Of a stretch of 64,000 bases of DNA, positions 52,574 through 60,831 are shown one piece after another (position 1 is the first letter of the stretch; every line of letters starts with the position of its first letter). This stretch comes from Clostridium beijerinckii (GTDB lineage: Bacteria > Bacillota > Clostridia > Clostridiales > Clostridiaceae). Made by a program: the position numbers and the translations under genes. The notes beneath the pieces were generated by a model. It did no database searches. It saw nothing but the letters and a program-made list of their open reading frames with translations, and was not told the origin of the DNA. The stretch lies in contig NZ_CP073653.1 in assembly GCF_018223745.1 (NCBI RefSeq), positions 4,178,001 through 4,242,000 of the forward strand, given 5' to 3'.

Positions 52574-53284
52574 ATGCCGCCTAAATACAAAGTAGTATAT
52601 GAAGATATAAAGAATAAGATAAATAATTATATTTATAAAACCAATGAAAAAATTCCAGATGGAGATTCTTTAGCTGAATGCTATAATTGCAGTAAACTTA
52701 CAATAGCTAAAGCATTAGATTTATTAGTTCAAGAAGGTATGCTAATAAGACGACAGGGCTCTGGTACTTACGTTAAAGAAAATCTGTCCAACAGGACTAC
52801 TATAGAATTAGATAATATTTCAGGTTATTCTAAAAAATTTAGTACAGAGCATCTAAAATCAACTGTGATAGATTTTTCTATTATCACACCACCTAAAGAA
52901 ATTGCAGAAAAACTTAACATCACCGATGAATATATATATAAAATTTTACGATTACGATCTGTGGATAATGACCCACAAATACTAGAAGAAACTTATATGC
53001 CTATTTATGTTATACCTGGACTAAAAGAACACCATTTAGAAGGCTCTATTTATGATTACATAACAAATGAACTTGGATTTAAAATTCAAAGCGCCCACAT
53101 CTCTATAAAAGGTGATGAGGCTAACTCTAACGATAAACTTTATTTAAATTTGACAGAGTCTGACTTTATTATAGAGCTTGAGAAAATATGTTATTTAGAA
53201 AATGGTAAGATTTTCGAATATTCGAAAACGCACCATAGATATGACGTTTTCAAATTCAATACTGTTTTAGTAAATAATATTTAG
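52574..53284 (+). CDS. GntR-family regulator, HutC subfamily
   Basis: 236 residues from the ATG at 52574 (AGGAAG 8 nt upstream; a GTG at 52544 is the alternative). The N-terminal winged helix (about 1-72) reads KIPDGDSLAECYNCSKLTIAKALDLL and RRQGSGTYV; the C-terminal UTRA ligand domain (about 90-235) contains LRLRSVDNDPQILEETYMP. HutC-type regulators bind sugar phosphates. It is divergent from the cellobiose operon and probably represses it until a 6-phospho-glucoside accumulates. Confidence 0.92.
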   Translation: MPPKYKVVYEDIKNKINNYIYKTNEKIPDGDSLAECYNCSKLTIAKALDLLVQEGMLIRRQGSGTYVKENLSNRTTIELDNISGYSKKFSTEHLKSTVIDFSIITPPKEIAEKLNITDEYIYKILRLRSVDNDPQILEETYMPIYVIPGLKEHHLEGSIYDYITNELGFKIQSAHISIKGDEANSNDKLYLNLTESDFIIELEKICYLENGKIFEYSKTHHRYDVFKFNTVLVNNI

Positions 53285-53364
53285 ATTAATTCCTTCTTCT
53301 GTGTAGCTTATTGTATTATCATCTAATTAAAATTCATGATTTATGGACTACCAGTGACAATAAA

Positions 53365-53456
53365 AACCCACGACCAACTGTAAGCAGCTATTTAAGCCAC
53401 ATACAGGTGGTCGTGGGTTTCATGTTGGAGGTGATACACCACCTTTTAAATCCACC
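53365..53456. terminator. Strong terminator with conserved tail
   Basis: AACCCACGACCA (53365-53376) pairs perfectly with TGGTCGTGGGTT (53408-53419). The tail (ATGTTGGAGGTGATACACC, then CCTTTTAAATCC) is a diverged copy of the tail at 47740-47772. Confidence 0.85.
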
Positions 53457-53555
53457 ATAAATTTTATTTTTCGACTGCTTCCTTATTCTATATTATAATT
53501 AAAATGATATTACTTATTCTATACTAATTAATGAATGAATGGAGATGAATTCTAG

Positions 53556-55211
53556 TTGAATTACGTATATAACATATTAGTTCAATTCGTAGATAGAGTC
53601 GCACTACTGCTTATGTGTTTATTTGTTATAACAAGATTTGGAGGCTTTAGAGAAATATTTAGTAGGGACAATTATAGTAAAAGAGACTATTTAATTGCTT
53701 GTATAGTATTTTCTCTATTCGCCATAATAGCTAATTATACAGGACTTAATGTTGAAGGCTCTCTCGTAAATGTTCGGACAATAACTATAGTATCTGGAGG
53801 TATAATATTTGGACCAGTAGTTGGAATTGTAGCCGGAGTACTATCTGGTGTACATAGATATTTAATAGATGTAGGGGGTATAACTTCAATCCCATGTCTT
53901 ATAAGCAGTATAACAGCAGGAATAATATCTGGATATATTAACAGAAAGATTCAACGAAACTATAGATGGATATCTGGAATAATAGCAGGGGTGTTTTCTG
54001 AAACCATTACAATGATTCTTATACTTTTATTAAGCAGACCTTTTTCTTTAGGCATTGATATAGTATCTAAAATAGCATTACCAATGATACTAGGTCAAAT
54101 TAGTGTAGGCTTTATTGTTCAATTAATTCAAAGTATAGAGGACGATAAAGAGAAAATAGCTGCTAGACAAGCAAAACTGGCACTTGATATAGCTAATAAG
54201 ACTCTCCCTTACTTTAGAAATATAAATAGTGATTCTCTAAATAAGATATGCACTGTCATAAGAGATGATATTGATGCTGACGCAGTATCAATAACTGATA
54301 CAAAAAATATATTAGCTTATATCGGAGTTGGAAAAGAATATTACAACATTGGACACGAAATAATAACTGAAGTAACTAAAGAGGCAATAAATAGCGATAA
54401 AATAATTATAAGAAATAATGGACTGCAAGATAAAAGCTTAATGTTAAAGTCTGCAATTATAATACCTCTTAAAGTGAAGAACGAAGTTATAGGAGCCTTA
54501 AAAATATATTATAAAACCTCTCATAGAATAACTTATTCTCTACAAGCTCTTGCTGTTGGACTTTCTCAAATTATATCAACATTAATGGAAGTATCAAAGG
54601 TTGAACAAATGAAAACAATGGCTAATAAAGCAGAGCTTAAAGCTCTTCAGAGGCAGATAAACCCACACTTTTTATTTAATGCCCTAAACGCTATAACTTC
54701 CTTTATTAGAATAGATCCAAATAAAGCAAGAGAACTTATAATAAACCTAGCTAGTTATTTGAGATATAATTTAGAGATAAACAGTGAATTTATAGATATT
54801 AAGAAAGAATTAAAACAAGTTAAAGATTATATAGAAATTGAGAAGGCGAGATTTGGAAATAAATTAAATATAGTCTATGATGTAGATAATGTAGATATCG
54901 ATATACCAAGTCTTACAATACAGCCTCTAGTAGAAAATGCTATAATTCATGGTATTTTAAAAGATAAGGGAGCGGGCACAGTAAAAATAATTGTAAAGGA
55001 TAGAGGTGAAAAAGTAAAAATCTCTATAATAGATAGTGGTGTTGGCATAAGTGAAGAGGCAATTAAAAATATATATAAAGATGCAGTGCCTGAAAATAAA
55101 ATAGGACTTTACAATGTACATTTAAGAATTAAACTTATTTATGGGGAAGGACTTATTATAGAAAGATTAGAAAAGGGAACTAAAATAGAATTTTACATAA
55201 AGAGAAGGTGA
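53556..55211 (+). CDS. LytS/BtsS-type sensor histidine kinase
   Basis: 551 residues with a TTG start at 53556 (GGAG 11 nt upstream; the intervening ATG leads to a stop after two codons). The N-terminal 5TMR-LYT domain has GGIIFGPVVGIVAGVLSGVH and five or six helices (about 8-195); a GAF-like domain (about 215-340) and the His_kinase domain with QRQINPHFLFNALNA and HATPase motifs (QPLVENAIIHG; DSGVGI) follow. It is the partner of the LytTR regulator 4 bases downstream. In E. coli, relatives (BtsS, YpdA) respond to pyruvate. Confidence 0.95.
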   Translation: MNYVYNILVQFVDRVALLLMCLFVITRFGGFREIFSRDNYSKRDYLIACIVFSLFAIIANYTGLNVEGSLVNVRTITIVSGGIIFGPVVGIVAGVLSGVHRYLIDVGGITSIPCLISSITAGIISGYINRKIQRNYRWISGIIAGVFSETITMILILLLSRPFSLGIDIVSKIALPMILGQISVGFIVQLIQSIEDDKEKIAARQAKLALDIANKTLPYFRNINSDSLNKICTVIRDDIDADAVSITDTKNILAYIGVGKEYYNIGHEIITEVTKEAINSDKIIIRNNGLQDKSLMLKSAIIIPLKVKNEVIGALKIYYKTSHRITYSLQALAVGLSQIISTLMEVSKVEQMKTMANKAELKALQRQINPHFLFNALNAITSFIRIDPNKARELIINLASYLRYNLEINSEFIDIKKELKQVKDYIEIEKARFGNKLNIVYDVDNVDIDIPSLTIQPLVENAIIHGILKDKGAGTVKIIVKDRGEKVKISIIDSGVGISEEAIKNIYKDAVPENKIGLYNVHLRIKLIYGEGLIIERLEKGTKIEFYIKRR

Positions 55212-55215
55212 TCAT

Positions 55216-55938
55216 ATGAAAGCTATAATAGTTGAAGATGAGTTTTTAGCACGAGAAGAGCTTAAATATTTTATTACAAATTATAGCAATATAGAAATAA
55301 TAGATGAATTTGAGGACGGAATAGATGTACTTAAATTTATCCAAAATAACGAAGTTGATGTTATATTCATGGATATAAATATCCCCTCATTGGATGGTGT
55401 GTTACTTGCTAAAAGTATAAGCAAGTTTTCTAAAAAACCATATATAGTTTTTATAACAGCCTACAAGGAACATGCGGCAGAAGCTTTCGAAATAGAAGCT
55501 TTTGACTATATACTAAAGCCTTATTCAGAATCCAGAATTGTATCTATGCTAAAAAAATTGGAGGACCTTAATAAATATAAAGAAAACAACTTAAATAAAG
55601 TTAACATACAAAATAAGATAAATTTATGGAAAAACGAAAAAATAATTGTAGTAAATATAGATGATATATATTACTGCGTTGCTGAAGAAAGAATAACCCA
55701 TGTTTTTACGAAGAAAGACGAGTATTCAGTAAGCTTAGGTATAGCTGAATTTTATGACAGCCTGCCAAAAGATATTTTCTTTAGATGCCATAGATCTTAT
55801 ATTGTTAATATAAATAAAATAAGAGAAATAATACCTTGGTTTAATAATACTTATAATTTAAAACTTCAAGATATAGATTATCAAATACCTGTAAGCAGAA
55901 GTAACATAAAAGAGTTTAAACAGCTTATGAATATATAA
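55216..55938 (+). CDS. LytTR-family response regulator
   Basis: 240 residues. Receiver (1-120) with VEDEFLA, phospho-acceptor Asp in VIFMDINIPSLDG, and the FDYILKPY signature; LytTR DNA-binding domain (about 140-238) with FFRCHRSYIVNINKI and VSRSNIKEFK. These proteins bind pairs of short direct repeats. The transporter gene that follows at 56112 is the most likely target. Confidence 0.96.
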   Translation: MKAIIVEDEFLAREELKYFITNYSNIEIIDEFEDGIDVLKFIQNNEVDVIFMDINIPSLDGVLLAKSISKFSKKPYIVFITAYKEHAAEAFEIEAFDYILKPYSESRIVSMLKKLEDLNKYKENNLNKVNIQNKINLWKNEKIIVVNIDDIYYCVAEERITHVFTKKDEYSVSLGIAEFYDSLPKDIFFRCHRSYIVNINKIREIIPWFNNTYNLKLQDIDYQIPVSRSNIKEFKQLMNI

Positions 55939-55964
55939 ATGTATTCTATGTAATTTTCTATGCA

Positions 55965-55985
55965 TTTCGTTCAATAAAGAATAAT
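55965..55985 (+). promoter_or_regulatory. Possible LytTR binding half-site upstream of the transporter
   Basis: GCATTTCGTT lies at about 55967-55976. It resembles GGCATTTCAT, the repeat I recall for E. coli YpdB. The expected second repeat about 11 bp on (AATTTTATAT) is poor. This is weak evidence. Confidence 0.25.
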
Positions 55986-56111
55986 TTTATATTACACCGA
56001 TTTATAATGATGGTAATGAAACAGACAACATAAAAAGTTAAATTTCAATAGTGTTGTAAATACCTTCTAAAATCTACTTGTTAATATATTAATTAAGGAG
56101 CGATGAACGAT

Positions 56112-57338
56112 ATGAATGAAAAACATGAAAACCGTTGGTTAATAGTTTTAGGTACAGTAATTGCCCAATTGGGACTCGGAACAATTTATACTTGGAGTTT
56201 ATTTAATCAGCCTCTAGTAGACAAATTTGGATGGCAGTTAAATAAAGTAACTATTACTTTCTCTATAACTAGTTTTGCTTTAGCATTCGCTACATTAGCT
56301 GGAGGTAAACTTCAAGAAAAACTAGGAATTAGAAAACTTATATCAATTTCAGGTTTAATCTTAGGGATTGGTCTAATATTAACATCTAAAGTAACTTCAC
56401 TAACAATGTTATATGTTACAGCTGGCATAATAGTTGGAGCCGCAGATGGTATTGCATATCTTACATCACTTTCAAATTGTATTAAGTGGTTTCCAGAAAA
56501 AAAAGGACTTATCTCAGGAATATCAGTTGGAGCCTATGGAACTGGAAGTTTAATATTTAAATATATTAATGGAAGTTTAATATATAGTAATGGTGTTTCA
56601 GAAGCATTTTTATATTGGGGAATTATAGCTATGATATTGGTTGTTATTGGTGCCCAGTTATTAAAAGATGCTCCAATAGTAAGTTCTATTATTAATAACA
56701 CTAATAATAATTCAAATGAAAAAGATTTTTCAGTAAAAGAAATGCTTAAGACTAAAGATGCGTACTTTTTATTTTTAATATTCTTCACATCTTGCATGAG
56801 CGGTCTTTATTTAATAGGAATTGTTAAAGATATCGGTGTTCAATTAGCTGGACTTACACCTGCTGTGGCAGCAAATGCAGTAGCTATGGTTGCAATCTTT
56901 AATACAGCTGGAAGAATTATATTAGGAGCTTTATCAGATAAACTTGGCAGATTAAACGTACTAATTTTTACCCTTACTGTTACAACTGCTTCAGTATTTG
57001 TTTTAAGCTTTGTACATTTAGATTTTATAATTTTCTTTATATGTGTTGCTTCAATTGCATTTTGCTTCGGCGGAAATATTACAGTATTTCCTACTATCGT
57101 AGGTGATTTCTTCGGTTCTAAAAATCAAACTAAAAACTATGGAATTATATATCAAGGATTTGGTTTTGGAGCTCTTTCGGGTTCGTTCATTGCAACATTA
57201 GCAGGAGGCTTTATACCTACCTTTATAATTGTTGGAGGTTTATGCATAGTATCGATAATTTTAACTTATATGATGAACCCAACAAAATTTAATACTTATT
57301 TTGAACGAACTCATAGATTAGTAGAAGAAATTTCATAA
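56112..57338 (+). CDS. MFS transporter, OFA family, YhjX-like
   Basis: 408 residues from the ATG at 56112 (AAGGAG 11 nt upstream; the ATG at 56103 leaves only 2 nt). About 12 helices. The N-terminus NRWLIVLGTVIAQLGLGTIYTWSLFNQPL and the AGGKLQEKLGIRK loop match the oxalate/formate antiporter family and resemble E. coli YhjX. In E. coli yhjX is controlled by YpdAB, a LytS/LytTR-type pair; the same gene arrangement here suggests a carboxylate (perhaps pyruvate) carrier regulated by 53556-55938. Substrate is inferred. Confidence 0.88.
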   Translation: MNEKHENRWLIVLGTVIAQLGLGTIYTWSLFNQPLVDKFGWQLNKVTITFSITSFALAFATLAGGKLQEKLGIRKLISISGLILGIGLILTSKVTSLTMLYVTAGIIVGAADGIAYLTSLSNCIKWFPEKKGLISGISVGAYGTGSLIFKYINGSLIYSNGVSEAFLYWGIIAMILVVIGAQLLKDAPIVSSIINNTNNNSNEKDFSVKEMLKTKDAYFLFLIFFTSCMSGLYLIGIVKDIGVQLAGLTPAVAANAVAMVAIFNTAGRIILGALSDKLGRLNVLIFTLTVTTASVFVLSFVHLDFIIFFICVASIAFCFGGNITVFPTIVGDFFGSKNQTKNYGIIYQGFGFGALSGSFIATLAGGFIPTFIIVGGLCIVSIILTYMMNPTKFNTYFERTHRLVEEIS

Positions 57339-57542
57339 ACATTGCCCAATTAACACATATATTGCATCTTCTCAACCATGAATAAATTTGCTAACAATTA
57401 TTTCTTAAAAATTAAATATATTAGCGATATCTTGTAGGTATTTTTATTTTCTTTCTAATTTACTGCTTTCTATCAATTAAAATATTCTATGTTACTTATA
57501 ACGCGATTCACTATTAATAATTCTAAATATACAAAATAAAAG

Positions 57543-57561
57543 ACCCACGAAAATCCAAATT
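57543..57561. terminator. Left half of a terminator hairpin split by the IS
   Basis: CCCACGAAAATCCAAATT ends at the IS boundary; its partner ATTTTAGATTTTCGTGGG resumes at 59162. Rejoined across one ATT copy, the stem CCCACGAAAATC/GATTTTCGTGGG is perfect over 12 bp, and the usual tail follows. Confidence 0.8.
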
Positions 57562-57626
57562 TGATATGCTCCCTTTATAGTAAACAGTTAAAATAATAAA
57601 ACTGTTTCTATAAAGGGAGTATTTTA

Positions 57627-58307
57627 ATGTCAAGAAAAACGAAATGTTCTCTGGAAGAGAAATTGAAAGGAATTAAAGAATACCTATCAGGAGAAAAAGC
57701 AGTTATACAGATATGCGATGAGATGGGAATTCATAGTGCCACATTTTATGACTGGTTGAAAATATATAATGATGTTGGTGAAGCAAATTTAATAGTTTCT
57801 ACAAAAAACAAATATTATTGCGATTCGCTTAAACTTAATGCAGTTAAAGATTATCTAGCTGGAAAAGGCTCTTTAAGAAATATATGCTGCACATATGAAA
57901 TTTCATCTCCTCGTGTTCTCAGCGATTGGATTAAGAAGTATAATGGTCATAAAACAATTAAATCTCATAATAAGCAAGGGGATAGAATTATGACTAATGG
58001 AAGAAAGACTACTTATGAAGAAAGAATTGAGATTGTTGCATTCTGCATTTCGAATAATGATGATTATCAAGCTACTGCTGATAAATTTAATGTTTCTTAT
58101 CAACAAGTTTATACCTGGGTAAGAAAATACAAAGCTAATGGATATGAAGAGCTAATAGATCGTCGCGGTAAGCGTAAAGATACTGATGAGATTACTGAGT
58201 CTGATAAATTATCCGCACAATTAAAACTTATTGAAGCAGAAAATAGACGTTTAAAGATGGAGATTGATTTCTTAAAAAAATTGAAAGAAGTAGAAAGAAG
58301 GCGATAA
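57627..58307 (+). CDS. IS3-family transposase OrfA
   Basis: 226 residues with helix-turn-helix units: two near the N-terminus (SLEEKLKGIKEYLSGEKAV and the related LKLNAVKDYLAGKGSL) and a third near 125-170 (TTYEERIEIVAFCISNN), followed by a leucine-rich coiled coil (SAQLKLIEAENRRLKMEIDF). It binds the IS ends. The slippery heptamer A-AAA-AAA at 58274-58280, within TTAAAAAAATTG, would allow a -1 shift into orfB to make the OrfAB transposase. OrfA alone usually regulates. Confidence 0.92.
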   Translation: MSRKTKCSLEEKLKGIKEYLSGEKAVIQICDEMGIHSATFYDWLKIYNDVGEANLIVSTKNKYYCDSLKLNAVKDYLAGKGSLRNICCTYEISSPRVLSDWIKKYNGHKTIKSHNKQGDRIMTNGRKTTYEERIEIVAFCISNNDDYQATADKFNVSYQQVYTWVRKYKANGYEELIDRRGKRKDTDEITESDKLSAQLKLIEAENRRLKMEIDFLKKLKEVERRR

Positions 58308-59119
58308 GCACTAAAAGACTCCAAGAATATAAATATATTTCTATAAAAGAATTACATGAAAAAAATGGCTATCCAATAGCTGATCTATGCAATTTAGCTG
58401 GGATTGCACGATCATCTTACTACAAATGGATTAACCGTTCAGAGACTGAATTAGATAAGGAAAATTCAATAATACTAAAAGAGATTGTTAAGCTTTATGA
58501 AGATGTAAACGGTATCTATGGATACCGTCGGATAACAATGAATATAAATAGACTCCTGGATAAACAGTATAATCATAAACGAATTTATAGATTAATGAAA
58601 TCTATTAACATGAGATCAGTTATAAGAAAAAAGAGAAAGCATTATATTCAAAGTACTCCACAAATTACAGCAGAAAACAAATTAAATAGAGAATTTTATG
58701 CAAAGAAACCAAATGAAAAATGGTTAACAGATGTTACTGAATTTAAACTACTTAATGGTAAAAAGGCTTACCTTAGCGCAATATTTGATTTAGCAGTAAG
58801 TGCTAATCCGACTGCAAAGCCACTGTTTCATAGTGACAGAGGATTTCAGTATACTAATAGGACTTTCAAAGCTAAACTTGATAAAATCAAAGCAACTCAA
58901 AGCATGTCACGTGTCAGCAGATGTATCGACAACGGACCAATGGAAGGTTTTTGGGGAACTCTAAAATGTGAGATGTACTATTTGCAAAAATTTTATACAT
59001 ATGAAGAATTGAGACAAGCAATTGATGAATACATAGTTTTCTATAATACAAAAAGACTACAGAAAAACTTAAAAGGTCTGACTCCAATTGAATATCGAAA
59101 TCAGACCTTGGTTTCATAA
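58268..59119 (+). pseudogene. IS3-family transposase OrfB with internal deletion in the DDE core
   Basis: Read in the -1 frame from orfA; it has no start codon of its own near 58268, and the first ATG in frame is at 58538. The HTH_21 region (GIARSSYYKWI; GIYGYRRI) and rve core (WLTDVTEF, HSDRGFQYT, DNGPMEGFWGTLK) are present, so D, D and E all remain. The spacing between the two Asp is only 35 residues, however, with KKAYLSAIFDL joined directly to AVSANPTAKP; relatives have roughly 25-30 more residues here. An in-frame deletion near 58790 explains this, and activity is unlikely. Confidence 0.8.
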
Positions 59120-59161
59120 TTTTTTGTTTTTTCATCTGTCTACTTGACAGGGGGCAGTTCA

Positions 59162-59215
59162 ATTTTAGATTTTCGTGGGATTCATAATGTAGGCGAGGCA
59201 TGGCCCTTAAAATCC
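59162..59215. terminator. Right half of the split terminator plus conserved tail
   Basis: ATTTTAGATTTTCGTGGG, then CATAATGTAGGCGAGGCATGG and CTTAAAATCC: the same tail as at 47740-47772. It belongs with 57543-57561. Confidence 0.75.
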
Positions 59216-59267
59216 AAAAAAGAATTATTTATTAACGCGAACTCAATCCATGTTTACATATAATGAT

Positions 59268-60656
59268 TTAATCGATATTATTCTCATTAATTTTATACAG
59301 AAGGGCTCTCCGTGAAATCTGAAGGAGCTTTGCAGCCTGTGTGCGGTTTCCACCTGTTCGTTCTATAGCTTCGGATATATGACGCTTTTCAACTTCTAGC
59401 AATACTTCTCGCAAAGGTTTGAAAGAATCATCTCCCAGAATAATGGTACCATCCGCTTCTACATCTTCTACTTTTATGCTAAGTGGAAGATTTTCCGGCA
59501 AAATAACACGGGTGTTGCTCATAATAATAGCGTGTTCTACTGCATTTTCTAATTCCCTGATATTTCCTGGCCAAGAATAGTTACGAAAAATATCCAAAAC
59601 CTCTGGAGCGAAAAACATACCATTCCGTCCTACTTCTACAGAAAAACGTTTTAAAAAGTAATCAGCTAGTAAAACAATATCTTCTCCCCTTTCGCAAAGT
59701 GGAGGTAAACATATTGAAACAACATTAAGTCGATAATATAGATCCTTCCGAAAAGACTTTTCAGATATCTCTTTATTCAGATCACGGTTTGTTGCTGCAA
59801 TAATACGTACATTTGTATGAAATGTTTTTGTACCACCAACACGTTCAAACTCTTTTTCTTGCAACACCCTAAGAAGTTTTACCTGAAGATTTGGACTCAT
59901 CTCCGCAATCTCATCTAAAAAAAGTGTCCCTCCTTCAGCCAGTTCAAATTTCCCTGGTTTTTGAAAAAATGCACTTGTAAATGCTCCCTTCTCATGTCCA
60001 AATATCTCACTCTCTAATAAACCTTCTGGAATCGAACCACAATTCACTTGAATGAATGGCTTTTCTCTCCTGTCACTCGCATAGTGAATAGCCTTAGCAA
60101 CCATTCCTTTACCTGTCCCACTTTCGCCTGTTAGCAATACCGTAGCTTTTGAATTCGCTACTCGTCCAATTATTTTATATACTTCTTGGATTTTAGAGCT
60201 TTCCCCAACAATTTTACCTGGGGTCATTGCTGTCATTCCCATTTCTTGTACTTCCTGCGTAAGGTATACAACTTCTTTAGTCAATTGTTGCATGCGAATA
60301 GCTCTACTTACAATAATTTTAACTTCATCAAGGTTAAAAGGCTTTAATATATAGTCATAAGCACCGTGTTTCATAGCATTAACTGCAGTTTCCGAACTTC
60401 CAAATGCAGTCATAAGAATAATTGGCAAGCTAGGCTTAATTTTATGAATTTCATAAAATGCCTGCAACCCATCCACTTCTGGCATACGGATATCAAGGAT
60501 AGCGACATCATAGTGATTTTCCTGCGCCATACAAAGTGCCTCTTTTCCATTTTTAACAGTATCTACTTCATATCCAGCCTTATTTAATGCTGTTTGAAGT
60601 ACCATTCTCAAGCTTAGCTCATCATCAGCTACTAAAACACGAACACTTTCTGTCAT
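59268..60656 (-). CDS. NtrC-type sigma-54-dependent response regulator with GAFTSA motif
   Basis: 462 residues from the ATG at 60656 (AAAGG 11 nt upstream; 60686 is the alternative). Receiver (DDELS; phospho-Asp in VAILDIRMPEVDG), AAA+ domain with Walker A GESGTGKG, the sigma-54 loop GAFTSA and Walker B GGTLFLDEI, then a Fis-type HTH (GGNRTQAAKLLQISRRALLYK). The fifth residue of the canonical GAFTGA loop is Ser (codon 59973-59975). Its kinase is probably the truncated gene at the right edge. Targets are unknown. Confidence 0.93.
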   Translation of the reverse strand: MTESVRVLVADDELSLRMVLQTALNKAGYEVDTVKNGKEALCMAQENHYDVAILDIRMPEVDGLQAFYEIHKIKPSLPIILMTAFGSSETAVNAMKHGAYDYILKPFNLDEVKIIVSRAIRMQQLTKEVVYLTQEVQEMGMTAMTPGKIVGESSKIQEVYKIIGRVANSKATVLLTGESGTGKGMVAKAIHYASDRREKPFIQVNCGSIPEGLLESEIFGHEKGAFTSAFFQKPGKFELAEGGTLFLDEIAEMSPNLQVKLLRVLQEKEFERVGGTKTFHTNVRIIAATNRDLNKEISEKSFRKDLYYRLNVVSICLPPLCERGEDIVLLADYFLKRFSVEVGRNGMFFAPEVLDIFRNYSWPGNIRELENAVEHAIIMSNTRVILPENLPLSIKVEDVEADGTIILGDDSFKPLREVLLEVEKRHISEAIERTGGNRTQAAKLLQISRRALLYKINENNID

Positions 60657-60733
60657 ATTGTAATCAGCCTTTCTTTTTATAAACATAATTATTAATCTAC
60701 TTTAGTTATACAACATTTTACAGTATATATCAA

Positions 60734-60783
60734 TATTCAACCAAATTCCATATTTAAATCAAATATGGAATTTAGTTGAATAT
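60734..60783. terminator. Long near-perfect inverted repeat after the chemoreceptor gene
   Basis: TATTCAACCAAATTCCATATTT (about 60734-60755; two parts TATTCAACC and AAATTCCATATTT) pairs with AAATATGGAATTT and GTTGAATA (60761-60783), loop 5. It may terminate the chemoreceptor transcript or serve as an operator for the regulator gene starting at 60656. It lacks a clear T run. Confidence 0.5.
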
Positions 60784-60831
60784 AATAATAAACTTTTCAC
60801 AAAAAACTTTTCATTTTTAAAAGAAAAGTAT

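Larger units (their letters stand above)
57562..59161 (+). mobile_element. IS3-family (IS150-like) insertion sequence, probably inactive
   Basis: 1600 bp with imperfect terminal repeats: left TGATATGCTCCCTTTATAGT, right (reverse complement) TGAACTGCCCCCTGTCAAGT; 19 of 26 terminal positions agree. A 3-bp direct repeat ATT flanks it (57559-57561 and 59162-59164). It carries orfA and orfB in -1 phase. OrfB has lost part of the catalytic core, so this copy probably cannot move by itself. It interrupts a terminator hairpin downstream of the YhjX-like gene. Confidence 0.92.
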
